Shown here one piece after another: positions 1-6,977 of a DNA stretch of 64,000 bases (position 1 is the stretch's first letter; each line of letters begins with the position of its first letter). Location: NCBI GenBank assembly GCA_963652365.1, contig CAVJTH010000005.1:1-64000 (forward strand), given 5' to 3'. The DNA is from Hallerella sp963652365. GTDB taxonomy: Bacteria > Fibrobacterota > Fibrobacteria > Fibrobacterales > Fibrobacteraceae. Below the pieces are notes generated by a model, which was not told the origin of the DNA, did not search any database, and was given only the letters and a program-made list of their open reading frames with translations. Made by a program: the position numbers and the translations under genes.

Positions 1-340
1 ACACTCAACTCTCAACTAAGTTCTCAGCTCTAAGTTCTGACTCCCCCTTCCTTGTATCCACCCCCTCGGCTACGCTTGTTCAGAGCTTAGTAGAGAGTGC
101 TTAGAACTTAGAGATGCAAAACGGTCCGCTTATGTTAGAGCCTAAATGTCTGAAAGACTCCACTCTCAACTGATTCCTGATTCCTCCTCTTCACTATCAA
201 CTGTCAACTAATCTCTAAGTTCCGCTTCACGTAAGCATCTAGACGTCCGCAGAACTCCACACTCCACTCTTCACACTCAACTCTCAACTGACTCCTGTTT
301 CCTGACTACCGATTCCTCTCGACTCGGCTCTGGTTTTGAC
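1..340. repeat. Pyrimidine-rich degenerate repeat region, no gene
   Basis: No credible coding frame is seen. The stretch is made of shuffled short words such as CTCTCAACT, CTCTAAGTTC, ACTCCTG and GATTCCT. A 17-base word is exactly repeated at 1-17 and 273-289. The word CTCTAAGTTCT at 28-38 recurs inverted at 103-113 and, one base shorter, direct at 213-222. Composition is strongly C/T on the plus strand and unlike the GC-rich coding DNA around it. It is not a CRISPR array because units vary in length and spacing. Its function is unknown. Confidence 0.6.
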
Positions 341-443
341 TCTTCAAGCGCCGGATTTTCCTTTTTATCCGCCTGCTATGTAAAAATGCGGAAACGAAGT
401 TGCTTTGAAACAAATCGATAAAGACAAAAAAGTTTTTTCTAAC

Positions 444-509
444 TATCTTTATTCTGGATTAGGCTCGTCTTTTCGAGCTAAAGAGGATTGGTTTAAAGAA
501 GGAGAACCA
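444..509 (+). promoter_or_regulatory. ompA/TSP3 promoter element, leader hairpin and RBS
   Basis: TATCTTTA at 444-451 matches the TAnnTTTG-like octamer seen before many genes in this window. It would start a leader of about 50 bases. The leader carries a small stem-loop (GCTCG at 463-467 with CGAGC at 474-478) and a strong Shine-Dalgarno, AAGAAGGAGA, ending a few bases before the ATG at 510. A leader of this length with a 5-prime hairpin is unusual here and fits a highly expressed outer membrane protein. Confidence 0.5.
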
Positions 510-3251
510 ATGAATAAATGCGTCAAATGCCTGACCCTTCTGGGATTATCGGTTTCGCTCGCCTTTGCGCACGAGACCTTTAACAAGAACGGGCAGCTCG
601 GTTTCGACAAGACCTATTCGGCCAAGTCGATGAAGCACGGTCAGCTGGGCATTACCCTTTTGGGCGATGTTTCGAACGATGGCGGTGTCTTTGAAAACTA
701 CATGTTCAACAGATACGTGAACCCGCAGGGGCAGCTTCAGAATGACGAACTGGACCAGTTCGTGGGGCTCAGCGGCTACTTCGGCATGTCGTTCGGCATG
801 TTCGAAATCGTGGATGTCGCGATCATGCTCCCGGTCTATTACGACCAGCTGGAATTCAAGAATTCGGATGCGGCAAAGCAGGGCTACCTGGGAAACCTCC
901 GCGCGACGTTGAAATTCCGCGCACCGCTTCCCGAAGACCAGCTCTTTGACATTGCGCTCGTTCTCGGGGCGGATTTCCCGACGACGGACGCTTCGAAGCG
1001 CGGTTCCTGGGTTCGCGAACCGGACTACATCAACCTCGTCCAGCTGAACCGCTATGCGTTCGGATCGACCAATTCGATTTTCCGCGTCACCGCCGCGGCG
1101 ACGATGGACCTTCGCAAGATCGATGCGGCTCCCATTCTCTTCCACGTGAACGGCGGCTACCGCTTTACGGTCGGTAACGACGAATATCCGGGATTCTACT
1201 CCTTTGCCGCTGGCCTTGAAGTCTATCCGCTTTCGGTCGTCTCGATTTTCGGCGAATACTACATGGATATCGCCGACGGCGACTACGAAGCGATCAAGGA
1301 TCTTGCGATGAACGAGGCTTCGGTCGGTCTGGTGTTCCACATCGGGAACCATCTGGACCTCCAGGTCGGCGGACATTTCGCGATTTCGAAGGACTACTCT
1401 CTTCCGGTCCGGGGTGGAAACGGCAACGATGACTGGGTGTCCCAGGTGCGTACGACTCCTTCCGCTTACGGCTTTGGCGGCATCACCTGGTCTGGATTCC
1501 TCATCGATCCGGATAGAGACGGTGACGGCGTTCCCGATGACCAGGACAAGTGCCCGGACGAACCGGGTGACAAGCGCAACGACGGTTGCCCCTGGCCGAA
1601 TCCCGACCTTGACGAAGACGGCATTTGCGATCCGTGGGTGGCGGAAAAGGGCTTGAGCGCCGAGTTCGCCGAAATTTGCGAAGGCATCGACAAGTGCCCG
1701 AACGAACAGGGTGCCGGTGCGGATGGCTGCCCGCTTGACAATCCGGACGTCGATGGCGACGGTGTCTGCGACCCGTGGGTTGCCCAGAAGAACATGCTTG
1801 ACAAGTTTGCCGGTGTCTGCTCCGGAATTGACGAATGCCCGAACCAGGCCGGTCTCCCGGCGTTCAACGGCTGCCCGAGCAAGGATCCGGACCCGGATGG
1901 CGACTCGATCTGCTCGCCGTGGGTGACGGACGAAGGCCGCCTGGCCGACTTTGCGAATGTCTGCAAGGGCTACGACATGTGCCCGGGCGAAGCGGGTCCT
2001 GTGGCGAACAAGGGCTGCCCGTGGCCCGATCCGGACGTCGATGGCGACGGTCTCTGCGATGCGTGGGTGACGGAAAAGGGTCTCGGCTACTTCTTCGAAA
2101 ATCCGACCGACCCGAACGTGAAGCAGTGCAAGGGCGTCGATAAGTGCCCGGCGGAATACGGCCCGATCGAGAACGACGGCTGCCCGCTTGGAAATCCGGA
2201 TGTGGATGGCGACAGCGTTTGCGATCCGTGGGTTTCCGAAAAGGGAATGCTTGACGACTACAAGAGCGTCTGCTCGGGTGTCGATAAGTGCCCGAACGAA
2301 CCCGGTCCGCTGGCGACGAACGGTTGCCCGACGGAAGATCCGGACGTCGATCATGACGGCGTTTGCGATCCGTGGGTGACGCAGAAGGGAATGCTCGACG
2401 TGTTCAAGGATGTCTGCACGGGTCTCGACAAGTGCCCGTATGATTCCGGCTCCGTGAAGAACAACGGCTGCCCGCTCGACAATCCGGACTCCGACGGTGA
2501 CGGCGTTTGCGATCCGTGGGTGACGCAGAAGGGAATGCTCGACGTGTTCAAGGATGTCTGCACGGGTCTCGACAAGTGCCCGTATGATTCCGGCTCCGTG
2601 AAGAACAACGGCTGCCCGCTCGACAATCCGGACTCCGACGGTGACGGCGTTTGCGATCCGTGGGTGACGCAGAAGGGAATGCTCGACGTGTTCAAGGACC
2701 AGTGCACGGGTCTCGACAAGTGCCCGCTGGATTCCGGTGCCGTGGAAAACAACGGCTGCCCGCTCGACAACCCGGACTCCGACGGTGACGGCGTCTGCGA
2801 TCCGTGGGTGACGCAGAAGGGAATGCTCGACATGTTCAAGGACAAGTGCACAGGCCTCGACAAGTGCCCGTATGAAGCGGGAGACATCGCGGCTGACGGC
2901 TGCCCGGTCGAGGAAATCAAGCTCGAAGTCTTCTTTGCGAGCGGCAAGGCCAAGCTCACCGCGAACTCGAAGAGGTCGCTCCGCGAACTGGCGAAGGACC
3001 TGAACAAGAAGGAACGCAAGAACGAGCGTTACCAGATTTTGGGCTACACCGATGACCGCGGCAAGGAAAGCGCCAACCTGAAGCTCTCCCAGAAGCGTGC
3101 CGAAGCGGTTCGCACCGAACTGGTAAAGAACGGCGTGGATTCGAGCCGTCTCGAAGCTATCGGCAAGGGTGAAGCCGATCCGATTGCGGACAACAGCACG
3201 GCGGAAGGACGCGAAATGAACCGTCGCATCATGATGAAGCGCGTCCAGTAA
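510..3251 (+). CDS. OmpA-family outer membrane protein with thrombospondin type 3 repeats
   Basis: The protein has 913 residues. The ATG at 510 is preferred over an upstream TTG at 405 because a strong RBS sits just before it and a clean signal peptide follows, cleaved after AFA at about residue 20. The N-terminal part (about residues 21-340) looks like an outer membrane beta-barrel. Next come TSP3-like calcium-binding repeats rich in DxDxDG, with nine units of about 48 residues carrying CDPWV, GxDKCP and GCP motifs. The C-terminal ~110 residues are an OmpA peptidoglycan-binding domain with the FFASGKAKL strand, an LSQKRAEAV helix and a GREMNRR end. The protein should anchor the outer membrane to peptidoglycan. 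Related TSP3/OmpA proteins are abundant in Fibrobacter outer membranes and some have been linked to cellulose adhesion; that role is inference here. Confidence 0.9.
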   Translation: MNKCVKCLTLLGLSVSLAFAHETFNKNGQLGFDKTYSAKSMKHGQLGITLLGDVSNDGGVFENYMFNRYVNPQGQLQNDELDQFVGLSGYFGMSFGMFEIVDVAIMLPVYYDQLEFKNSDAAKQGYLGNLRATLKFRAPLPEDQLFDIALVLGADFPTTDASKRGSWVREPDYINLVQLNRYAFGSTNSIFRVTAAATMDLRKIDAAPILFHVNGGYRFTVGNDEYPGFYSFAAGLEVYPLSVVSIFGEYYMDIADGDYEAIKDLAMNEASVGLVFHIGNHLDLQVGGHFAISKDYSLPVRGGNGNDDWVSQVRTTPSAYGFGGITWSGFLIDPDRDGDGVPDDQDKCPDEPGDKRNDGCPWPNPDLDEDGICDPWVAEKGLSAEFAEICEGIDKCPNEQGAGADGCPLDNPDVDGDGVCDPWVAQKNMLDKFAGVCSGIDECPNQAGLPAFNGCPSKDPDPDGDSICSPWVTDEGRLADFANVCKGYDMCPGEAGPVANKGCPWPDPDVDGDGLCDAWVTEKGLGYFFENPTDPNVKQCKGVDKCPAEYGPIENDGCPLGNPDVDGDSVCDPWVSEKGMLDDYKSVCSGVDKCPNEPGPLATNGCPTEDPDVDHDGVCDPWVTQKGMLDVFKDVCTGLDKCPYDSGSVKNNGCPLDNPDSDGDGVCDPWVTQKGMLDVFKDVCTGLDKCPYDSGSVKNNGCPLDNPDSDGDGVCDPWVTQKGMLDVFKDQCTGLDKCPLDSGAVENNGCPLDNPDSDGDGVCDPWVTQKGMLDMFKDKCTGLDKCPYEAGDIAADGCPVEEIKLEVFFASGKAKLTANSKRSLRELAKDLNKKERKNERYQILGYTDDRGKESANLKLSQKRAEAVRTELVKNGVDSSRLEAIGKGEADPIADNSTAEGREMNRRIMMKRVQ
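2361..2838 (+). repeat. 144-bp tandem repeats inside the TSP3 region
   Basis: The coding repeat has a period of 144 bases, with equivalent GTxTGCGATCCGTGGGTGACG blocks starting at 2361, 2505, 2649 and 2793. The copies at 2361-2504 and 2505-2648 are identical base for base. Identity continues about 50 bases into the third copy before diverging. This indicates recent duplication, so unit number may vary between strains without breaking the frame. Confidence 0.9.
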
Positions 3252-3276
3252 GCAAGTCTTACAAAATTGAACGAAA

Positions 3277-3308
3277 ATCTCCGGGCTTTGTGTCCGGGGA
3301 TTTTTTTT
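3277..3308 (+). terminator. Rho-independent terminator after the OmpA gene
   Basis: ATCTCCGG (3277-3284) pairs with CCGGGGAT (3294-3301) through one G-U pair, with a nine-base loop, and is followed by a run of T to 3308. It lies 25 bases after the stop codon. Confidence 0.85.
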
Positions 3309-3345
3309 GTCGTCACGGAATGCGCCAGGGAAAATTTTCGATTGC

Positions 3346-3353
3346 TATATTGA
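3346..3353 (+). promoter_or_regulatory. -7/-10 like element, amidotransferase-bioA-bioD operon
   Basis: TATATTGA ends four bases before the ATG at 3358. If it is the promoter hexamer, the transcript would start at or next to the start codon. No Shine-Dalgarno is visible. Confidence 0.4.
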
Positions 3354-3357
3354 CGGC

Positions 3358-4032
3358 ATGGACGCCTATATCTTTCAGCACGTGGAATTCGAAGGTCCCG
3401 GTGCGATACTCCCGTATCTGGAATCCAGAAATTTTCGGGTCCATCTCGTGAAGCTCTATGCGGGCGATCCTCTGCCCGCTCCGGAAAGTGTCGATTTCGC
3501 CGTTCTGATGGGCGGCCCGATGAGCGCCTTGGATGAAGACGAATATCCCTTTCTCGTTTTGGAAAAGCGGTTTTGCCGTGAAATGTTCGCGCTGGGAAAG
3601 CCCGCGCTCGGAATCTGCCTCGGGGCACAGCTGATCGCGAACGCCTTTGGGGCGCGGATCCGCAAGAATCCGGAAAAGGAAATCGGCTGGTTTCCGGTGA
3701 CGTTCGAAAACGGTCTCTCGCTCGAAGCGTTTCATTGGCACGGGGAAACCTTCGACATCCCGGAATTGGCGTCCCCGTTTGCGTATAGCGCAGCCTGCAA
3801 GAACCAGGGCTTTCGGCTTGGGCGAATCGTCGGGATTCAGTTTCACCTGGAAACGACGGAAGAGTCCCAGTCCGAAATCCTCGCCCACTGCTCGGAAGAG
3901 CTGGAAGCCGCCTTGTCGCTTCACGGCGCGTTTGTACAGACGGAACGTCAGATTCGCGATCAGGGAAAAATTGCGATCCCCCGCGCGAATGCGGTTCTCG
4001 AAGAATTTCTCGATGCAATCCTTGGAAGGTGA
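3358..4032 (+). CDS. Class I glutamine amidotransferase domain protein (GuaA-like GATase1)
   Basis: The 224-residue protein is a stand-alone GATase1 fold. The nucleophile elbow GICLGAQ carries Cys87, and the FHLE motif gives His163 and Glu165, so the hydrolytic triad is complete. Such proteins release ammonia from glutamine or act as gamma-glutamyl hydrolases, and the acceptor cannot be told from sequence. It is shorter than GMP synthase and lacks the ATP pyrophosphatase domain. The ATG at 3358 was chosen over earlier in-frame codons because a promoter-like TATATTGA ends just before it. The gene lies three bases upstream of bioA and is probably cotranscribed with the biotin genes, although this family is not a standard biotin enzyme. 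Confidence 0.8.
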   Translation: MDAYIFQHVEFEGPGAILPYLESRNFRVHLVKLYAGDPLPAPESVDFAVLMGGPMSALDEDEYPFLVLEKRFCREMFALGKPALGICLGAQLIANAFGARIRKNPEKEIGWFPVTFENGLSLEAFHWHGETFDIPELASPFAYSAACKNQGFRLGRIVGIQFHLETTEESQSEILAHCSEELEAALSLHGAFVQTERQIRDQGKIAIPRANAVLEEFLDAILGR

Positions 4033-4035
4033 ACG

Positions 4036-5346
4036 ATGGACAGTCTTCTCTCGTTTGACGCGGAACACTTGTGGCACCCCTATGCCGCTCTCAAGAACAC
4101 GCCGGCGCGTTTCCTCGCGACGTCGTCGAAAGGGACGCGAATCCGGACCGCCGAGGGGCTAGAGCTCATCGATGCCGTTTCGAGCTGGTGGTGTGTCGCG
4201 CACGGGCATGGCGCCCCCGAAATCGTCGAAGCGATTCGACGCCAGAGCGAAAAGATGTGCCATGTGATGTTCGGCGGCTTTACGCACGAGCCGGCGATCG
4301 AGCTGGGGCAAAGGCTCGTGAACTTTTTGCCGAAAGGTCTAGACAAGATATTCTTTGCGGATTCGGGATCCATTGCCGTGGAATGCGCCGCGAAGATGGC
4401 CGTGCAATACCAGTATGCGCAAGGTCATTCGGAACGTTCCAAGCTGGTCGCGCTCAAGGGAGGCTACCACGGAGACACTGCCGGGGCGATGGCGTTGAGC
4501 GATCCCGACGGGATGCATGTCCTTTTTCGCGGGATCATGCCCAGACATTATTTTGCCGAGCGTCCGAACTCGCGGGCCGACGGAACGTGGGACGATGCCG
4601 ACTTCGAATCGATGGAAAAGGTCGTCGCCGAGCACGAACGGGAAATCGCGGCGGTAATCTGCGAACCGGTATTCCAGGGCGGAAACGGCATGTGGCTGTA
4701 TCACCCGAACTACCTGAAACGCTTGCGGAAGCTCTGCGACGAAAAGGGAATCCTCCTGATTCTCGATGAAATCGCTTCGGGCTTTTACCGGACCGGGCCG
4801 CGCTTTGCGATGGAACACGCCGGAATCTTGCCGGACATTCTGTGTATCGGAAAGGCGCTTACCGGCGGATGCATCACGATGGCCGCTTGCGTCGCGTCCG
4901 AGCGCGTCGCGGACGCCATCACGAACAGCAAGATCTCCGCGTTTATGCACGGTCCGACCTACATGGCGAACCCGCTTGCCTGCGCCGCGGGGAACGCGTC
5001 GCTTTCTCTCTTTGAATCGAGAGACTATCTGTCGGCGGTCGCGCGCATCGAAAGAAGGCTCAGGGAAAATCTCTTGCCGCTGAAGAACCTGGAAAATGCG
5101 GCGGATGTCCGCGTCCTCGGAGCGATAGGCGTTCTGGAACTCAAGGCGAAGCCCTCCGCCGAAGATGTCCTCCGCGTCATTCGGGAAACGGGCGTCTGGC
5201 TCAGGCCGTTTTGCAACTATGTCTATGCGATGCCGCCTTTCATTGCGACGGATGCGGAACTCGACCGGATTTGCGAAGCGATTCGCCTTGTCGGGGAATG
5301 CGAACCGGCGCCTGTCATGGCGGGCGAAGACGAATTTCACGAATAG
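4036..5346 (+). CDS. bioA: Adenosylmethionine-8-amino-7-oxononanoate aminotransferase
   Basis: BioA makes 7,8-diaminopelargonate in biotin synthesis, using S-adenosylmethionine as amino donor and PLP as cofactor. The 436 residues match family length. Family features are the N-terminal LWHPY motif, the substrate-side SSWWCVAHGH stretch, the cofactor-binding FADSGSIAVE region, LILDEIASGFYRTG with the PLP-contacting Asp, and the Schiff-base Lys273 in CIGKALTGG. It starts three bases after the amidotransferase gene and ends 19 bases before bioD, giving a bioA-bioD transcription unit. The enzyme is cytoplasmic. No biotin repressor operator was recognised upstream. Confidence 0.96.
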   Translation: MDSLLSFDAEHLWHPYAALKNTPARFLATSSKGTRIRTAEGLELIDAVSSWWCVAHGHGAPEIVEAIRRQSEKMCHVMFGGFTHEPAIELGQRLVNFLPKGLDKIFFADSGSIAVECAAKMAVQYQYAQGHSERSKLVALKGGYHGDTAGAMALSDPDGMHVLFRGIMPRHYFAERPNSRADGTWDDADFESMEKVVAEHEREIAAVICEPVFQGGNGMWLYHPNYLKRLRKLCDEKGILLILDEIASGFYRTGPRFAMEHAGILPDILCIGKALTGGCITMAACVASERVADAITNSKISAFMHGPTYMANPLACAAGNASLSLFESRDYLSAVARIERRLRENLLPLKNLENAADVRVLGAIGVLELKAKPSAEDVLRVIRETGVWLRPFCNYVYAMPPFIATDAELDRICEAIRLVGECEPAPVMAGEDEFHE

Positions 5347-5365
5347 TCGAGGAACGATAGGCGAA

Positions 5366-6055
5366 ATGAATCACGGTTATTTTGTGACGGCGACCGGCAC
5401 CGATGTCGGAAAGACCTTTGTCACGGGACTTCTTGTCAAGGCATGGAGAGATTCCGGAATCGATGCCGGCTATTACAAGGCGGCTCTTAGCGGTGCCGAA
5501 TTTCGAAACGGAACCTGGGTCGCCGGCGATGCCGACTACGTGAAGCGGATTGCGGAACTTTCGGACAGCCAGGACGAACTGGTCAGCTATGTCTATCGGG
5601 AAGCGGTTTCTCCGCATCTCGCTTCGCGGAAGGAAGGAAATCCGGTCGAGCTTTCGAAAGTGAAAAAGGACTTCGAAGCGGCCTTGGCGCGGCATCGGTT
5701 CGTGTTTGTCGAAGGCAGCGGGGGAATCGTCTGCCCGATCCGCTACGACGCCGACGAAAACGGATCGCTTGCGGGGCAGAGAATTTTTCTCGAAGACATC
5801 GTGAAATCGCTAGGCATTCCGCTCCTCGTCGTCACCACGGCGGCGCTGGGATCTATCAACGCGTGCGTCCTGACCGTCGAATACGCGAAAGCGCGCAACC
5901 TGAAAATCCGCGGAATCCTCGTGAACCGTTACGGCGACAGCGGAAACCTGGAAATGGAAGACGACAATATCTCGATGATGCGGCAAATCACCGGCCTTGA
6001 AGTTCTCGCGAAGGTGAGGACCGGTGACAGGGAGCTGGGCGCCTTGCCGTTCTAG
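5366..6055 (+). CDS. bioD: ATP-dependent dethiobiotin synthetase
   Basis: BioD closes the ureido ring of dethiobiotin from diaminopelargonate, CO2 and ATP, the step after BioA. The ATG at 5366 gives 229 residues, the usual family size, and starts with the canonical N-terminus, including the P-loop GTDVGKT at residues 11-17. The carbamate-site region VEGSGGIVCPI is present. Longer in-frame starts would run into the end of bioA and are rejected. The gene ends in a four-base convergent overlap with the MauE-like gene on the other strand. The remaining biotin genes (bioF, bioB, bioC/H) are not in this window. Confidence 0.95.
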   Translation: MNHGYFVTATGTDVGKTFVTGLLVKAWRDSGIDAGYYKAALSGAEFRNGTWVAGDADYVKRIAELSDSQDELVSYVYREAVSPHLASRKEGNPVELSKVKKDFEAALARHRFVFVEGSGGIVCPIRYDADENGSLAGQRIFLEDIVKSLGIPLLVVTTAALGSINACVLTVEYAKARNLKIRGILVNRYGDSGNLEMEDDNISMMRQITGLEVLAKVRTGDRELGALPF

Positions 6056-6726
6056 TCCCTTTTCGTGCGCCAGATTCCGATGAGGCTCCGGTTCGGTCTG
6101 AGCGTAAGCCAGAAGGTCGGGACGACGAGAATCAGGTCGCGGATGAGCGCCGTCCACGCCTCGGACTTGCTCTGCGCGCCTTCGAGTTCAAAGCATCCGC
6201 ACGTGATGCCCAGATCGAGAGCGAGGGCCCAGGCCAGGGCGATGATGAACGAGACGAACATCCAGAAAATGGCGAACGCGGACTCTTTTGCAAATGGCGT
6301 GACAATCAGGGCGAGGCCAAACCAGAATTCAAACTGCGGATAGACCAGGCTGAAGAAATTGTTGATGAAATCGGGCAGAAACTGGTATTGGGCGACCAGG
6401 ACGGCAAAGCCCCTGGGATCCTGGATCTTGAAGAGGCTCGCCGAGATGAAGAATCCGCCGATGCCTATGCGAAGAAGCGTTTCGAGCCCCTTGACGGTCC
6501 AGTCCCTGTCCTTTCTGTAAGCGAGAAGAACGAGCGGAATGGCGACGAGGAGAGCGCCGATGCCGACATGCAGATTGTATTTCCAGATTTTTGGAAACCG
6601 TTCGATGAGAAATTCGGAGTCGGTAAAGGTGAGGAACGATTCCGGAAAGGAAACTTCGGCGATGCAGACCGAGACGAGAAAAGTCGCGATGCCGAGAAGA
6701 ATGGCGGAAAATACATGCCTTTTCAT
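6052..6726 (-). CDS. MauE/DoxX-family integral membrane protein
   Basis: The 224-residue protein has about six hydrophobic segments. The GITCGCFEL motif near residue 175 carries the Cys pair typical of the MauE/DoxX redox-associated family. MauE proteins are implicated in disulfide chemistry or electron transfer in the envelope, often with thioredoxin-like partners. The gene starts only three bases after the stop of a 54-residue single-span protein and forms a two-gene unit with it. It ends in a four-base convergent overlap with bioD. Function beyond the family level cannot be assigned. Confidence 0.75.
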   Translation of the reverse strand: MKRHVFSAILLGIATFLVSVCIAEVSFPESFLTFTDSEFLIERFPKIWKYNLHVGIGALLVAIPLVLLAYRKDRDWTVKGLETLLRIGIGGFFISASLFKIQDPRGFAVLVAQYQFLPDFINNFFSLVYPQFEFWFGLALIVTPFAKESAFAIFWMFVSFIIALAWALALDLGITCGCFELEGAQSKSEAWTALIRDLILVVPTFWLTLRPNRSLIGIWRTKRD

Positions 6727-6729
6727 CGT

Positions 6730-6894
6730 TTACTCCGGTTTTGCGAGGACGTCTTGCGTGCCAATCCATTCGACGGACTTGTCGTCGCTGACCCGGATGT
6801 TGTTCACGACCCCGAGCGTGATGCAGAACGCGGCAAAAAGGAGGAGAAACTTCCAGTGAAAGCTCTTGATATACTGCAGGATTCGATTTTTCAT
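6730..6894 (-). CDS. Small single-span membrane protein, 54 residues
   Basis: The frame runs from an ATG at 6894 to a TAA at 6730. It encodes a basic N-terminus, one hydrophobic span (about residues 15-31, KFLLLFAAFCITLGVV) and a short polar tail ending VLAKPE. Three bases separate it from the MauE-like gene, so the two are probably translated together. A promoter-like TAGATTGT (minus strand, 6906-6899) ends four bases before the ATG, matching the pattern seen at other starts. It resembles short membrane partners sometimes seen beside MauE/DoxX proteins, but no family is recognised. Confidence 0.65.
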   Translation of the reverse strand: MKNRILQYIKSFHWKFLLLFAAFCITLGVVNNIRVSDDKSVEWIGTQDVLAKPE

Positions 6895-6909
6895 GAAGAC
6901 AATCTACTA

Positions 6910-6936
6910 AAAATGCCGTCAAGCGGACGGCATTTT
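6910..6936 (-). terminator. Perfect hairpin terminator after the xylanase gene
   Basis: An 11-base perfect stem (6910-6920 with 6926-6936) with a five-base loop reads AAAATGCCGTC / GACGGCATTTT. On the minus strand it lies about 40 bases after the xylanase stop and gives a T-rich 3-prime end. The next gene's promoter-like element begins immediately downstream. Confidence 0.8.
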
Positions 6937-6977
6937 CGAAAATAGTTCGAGAGGGAGCTTCAAGACGCGGGTTCTGT

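Noticed and set aside
405..509. N-terminal extension of the OmpA/TSP3 protein from a TTG codon
   Set aside because: No RBS at the TTG, the extension has no signal peptide, and it contains the predicted promoter element. The ATG at 510 has a strong RBS and a clean signal.
2361..2838. Regular repeats as a possible CRISPR array
   Set aside because: The 144-base units are coding, have no unique spacers and form TSP3 motifs in frame.
6910..6936. Hairpin upstream of the 54-residue gene as a riboswitch or attenuator
   Set aside because: It is a simple perfect stem just after the xylanase stop, best explained as a terminator. It ends upstream of the promoter-like element of the next gene.
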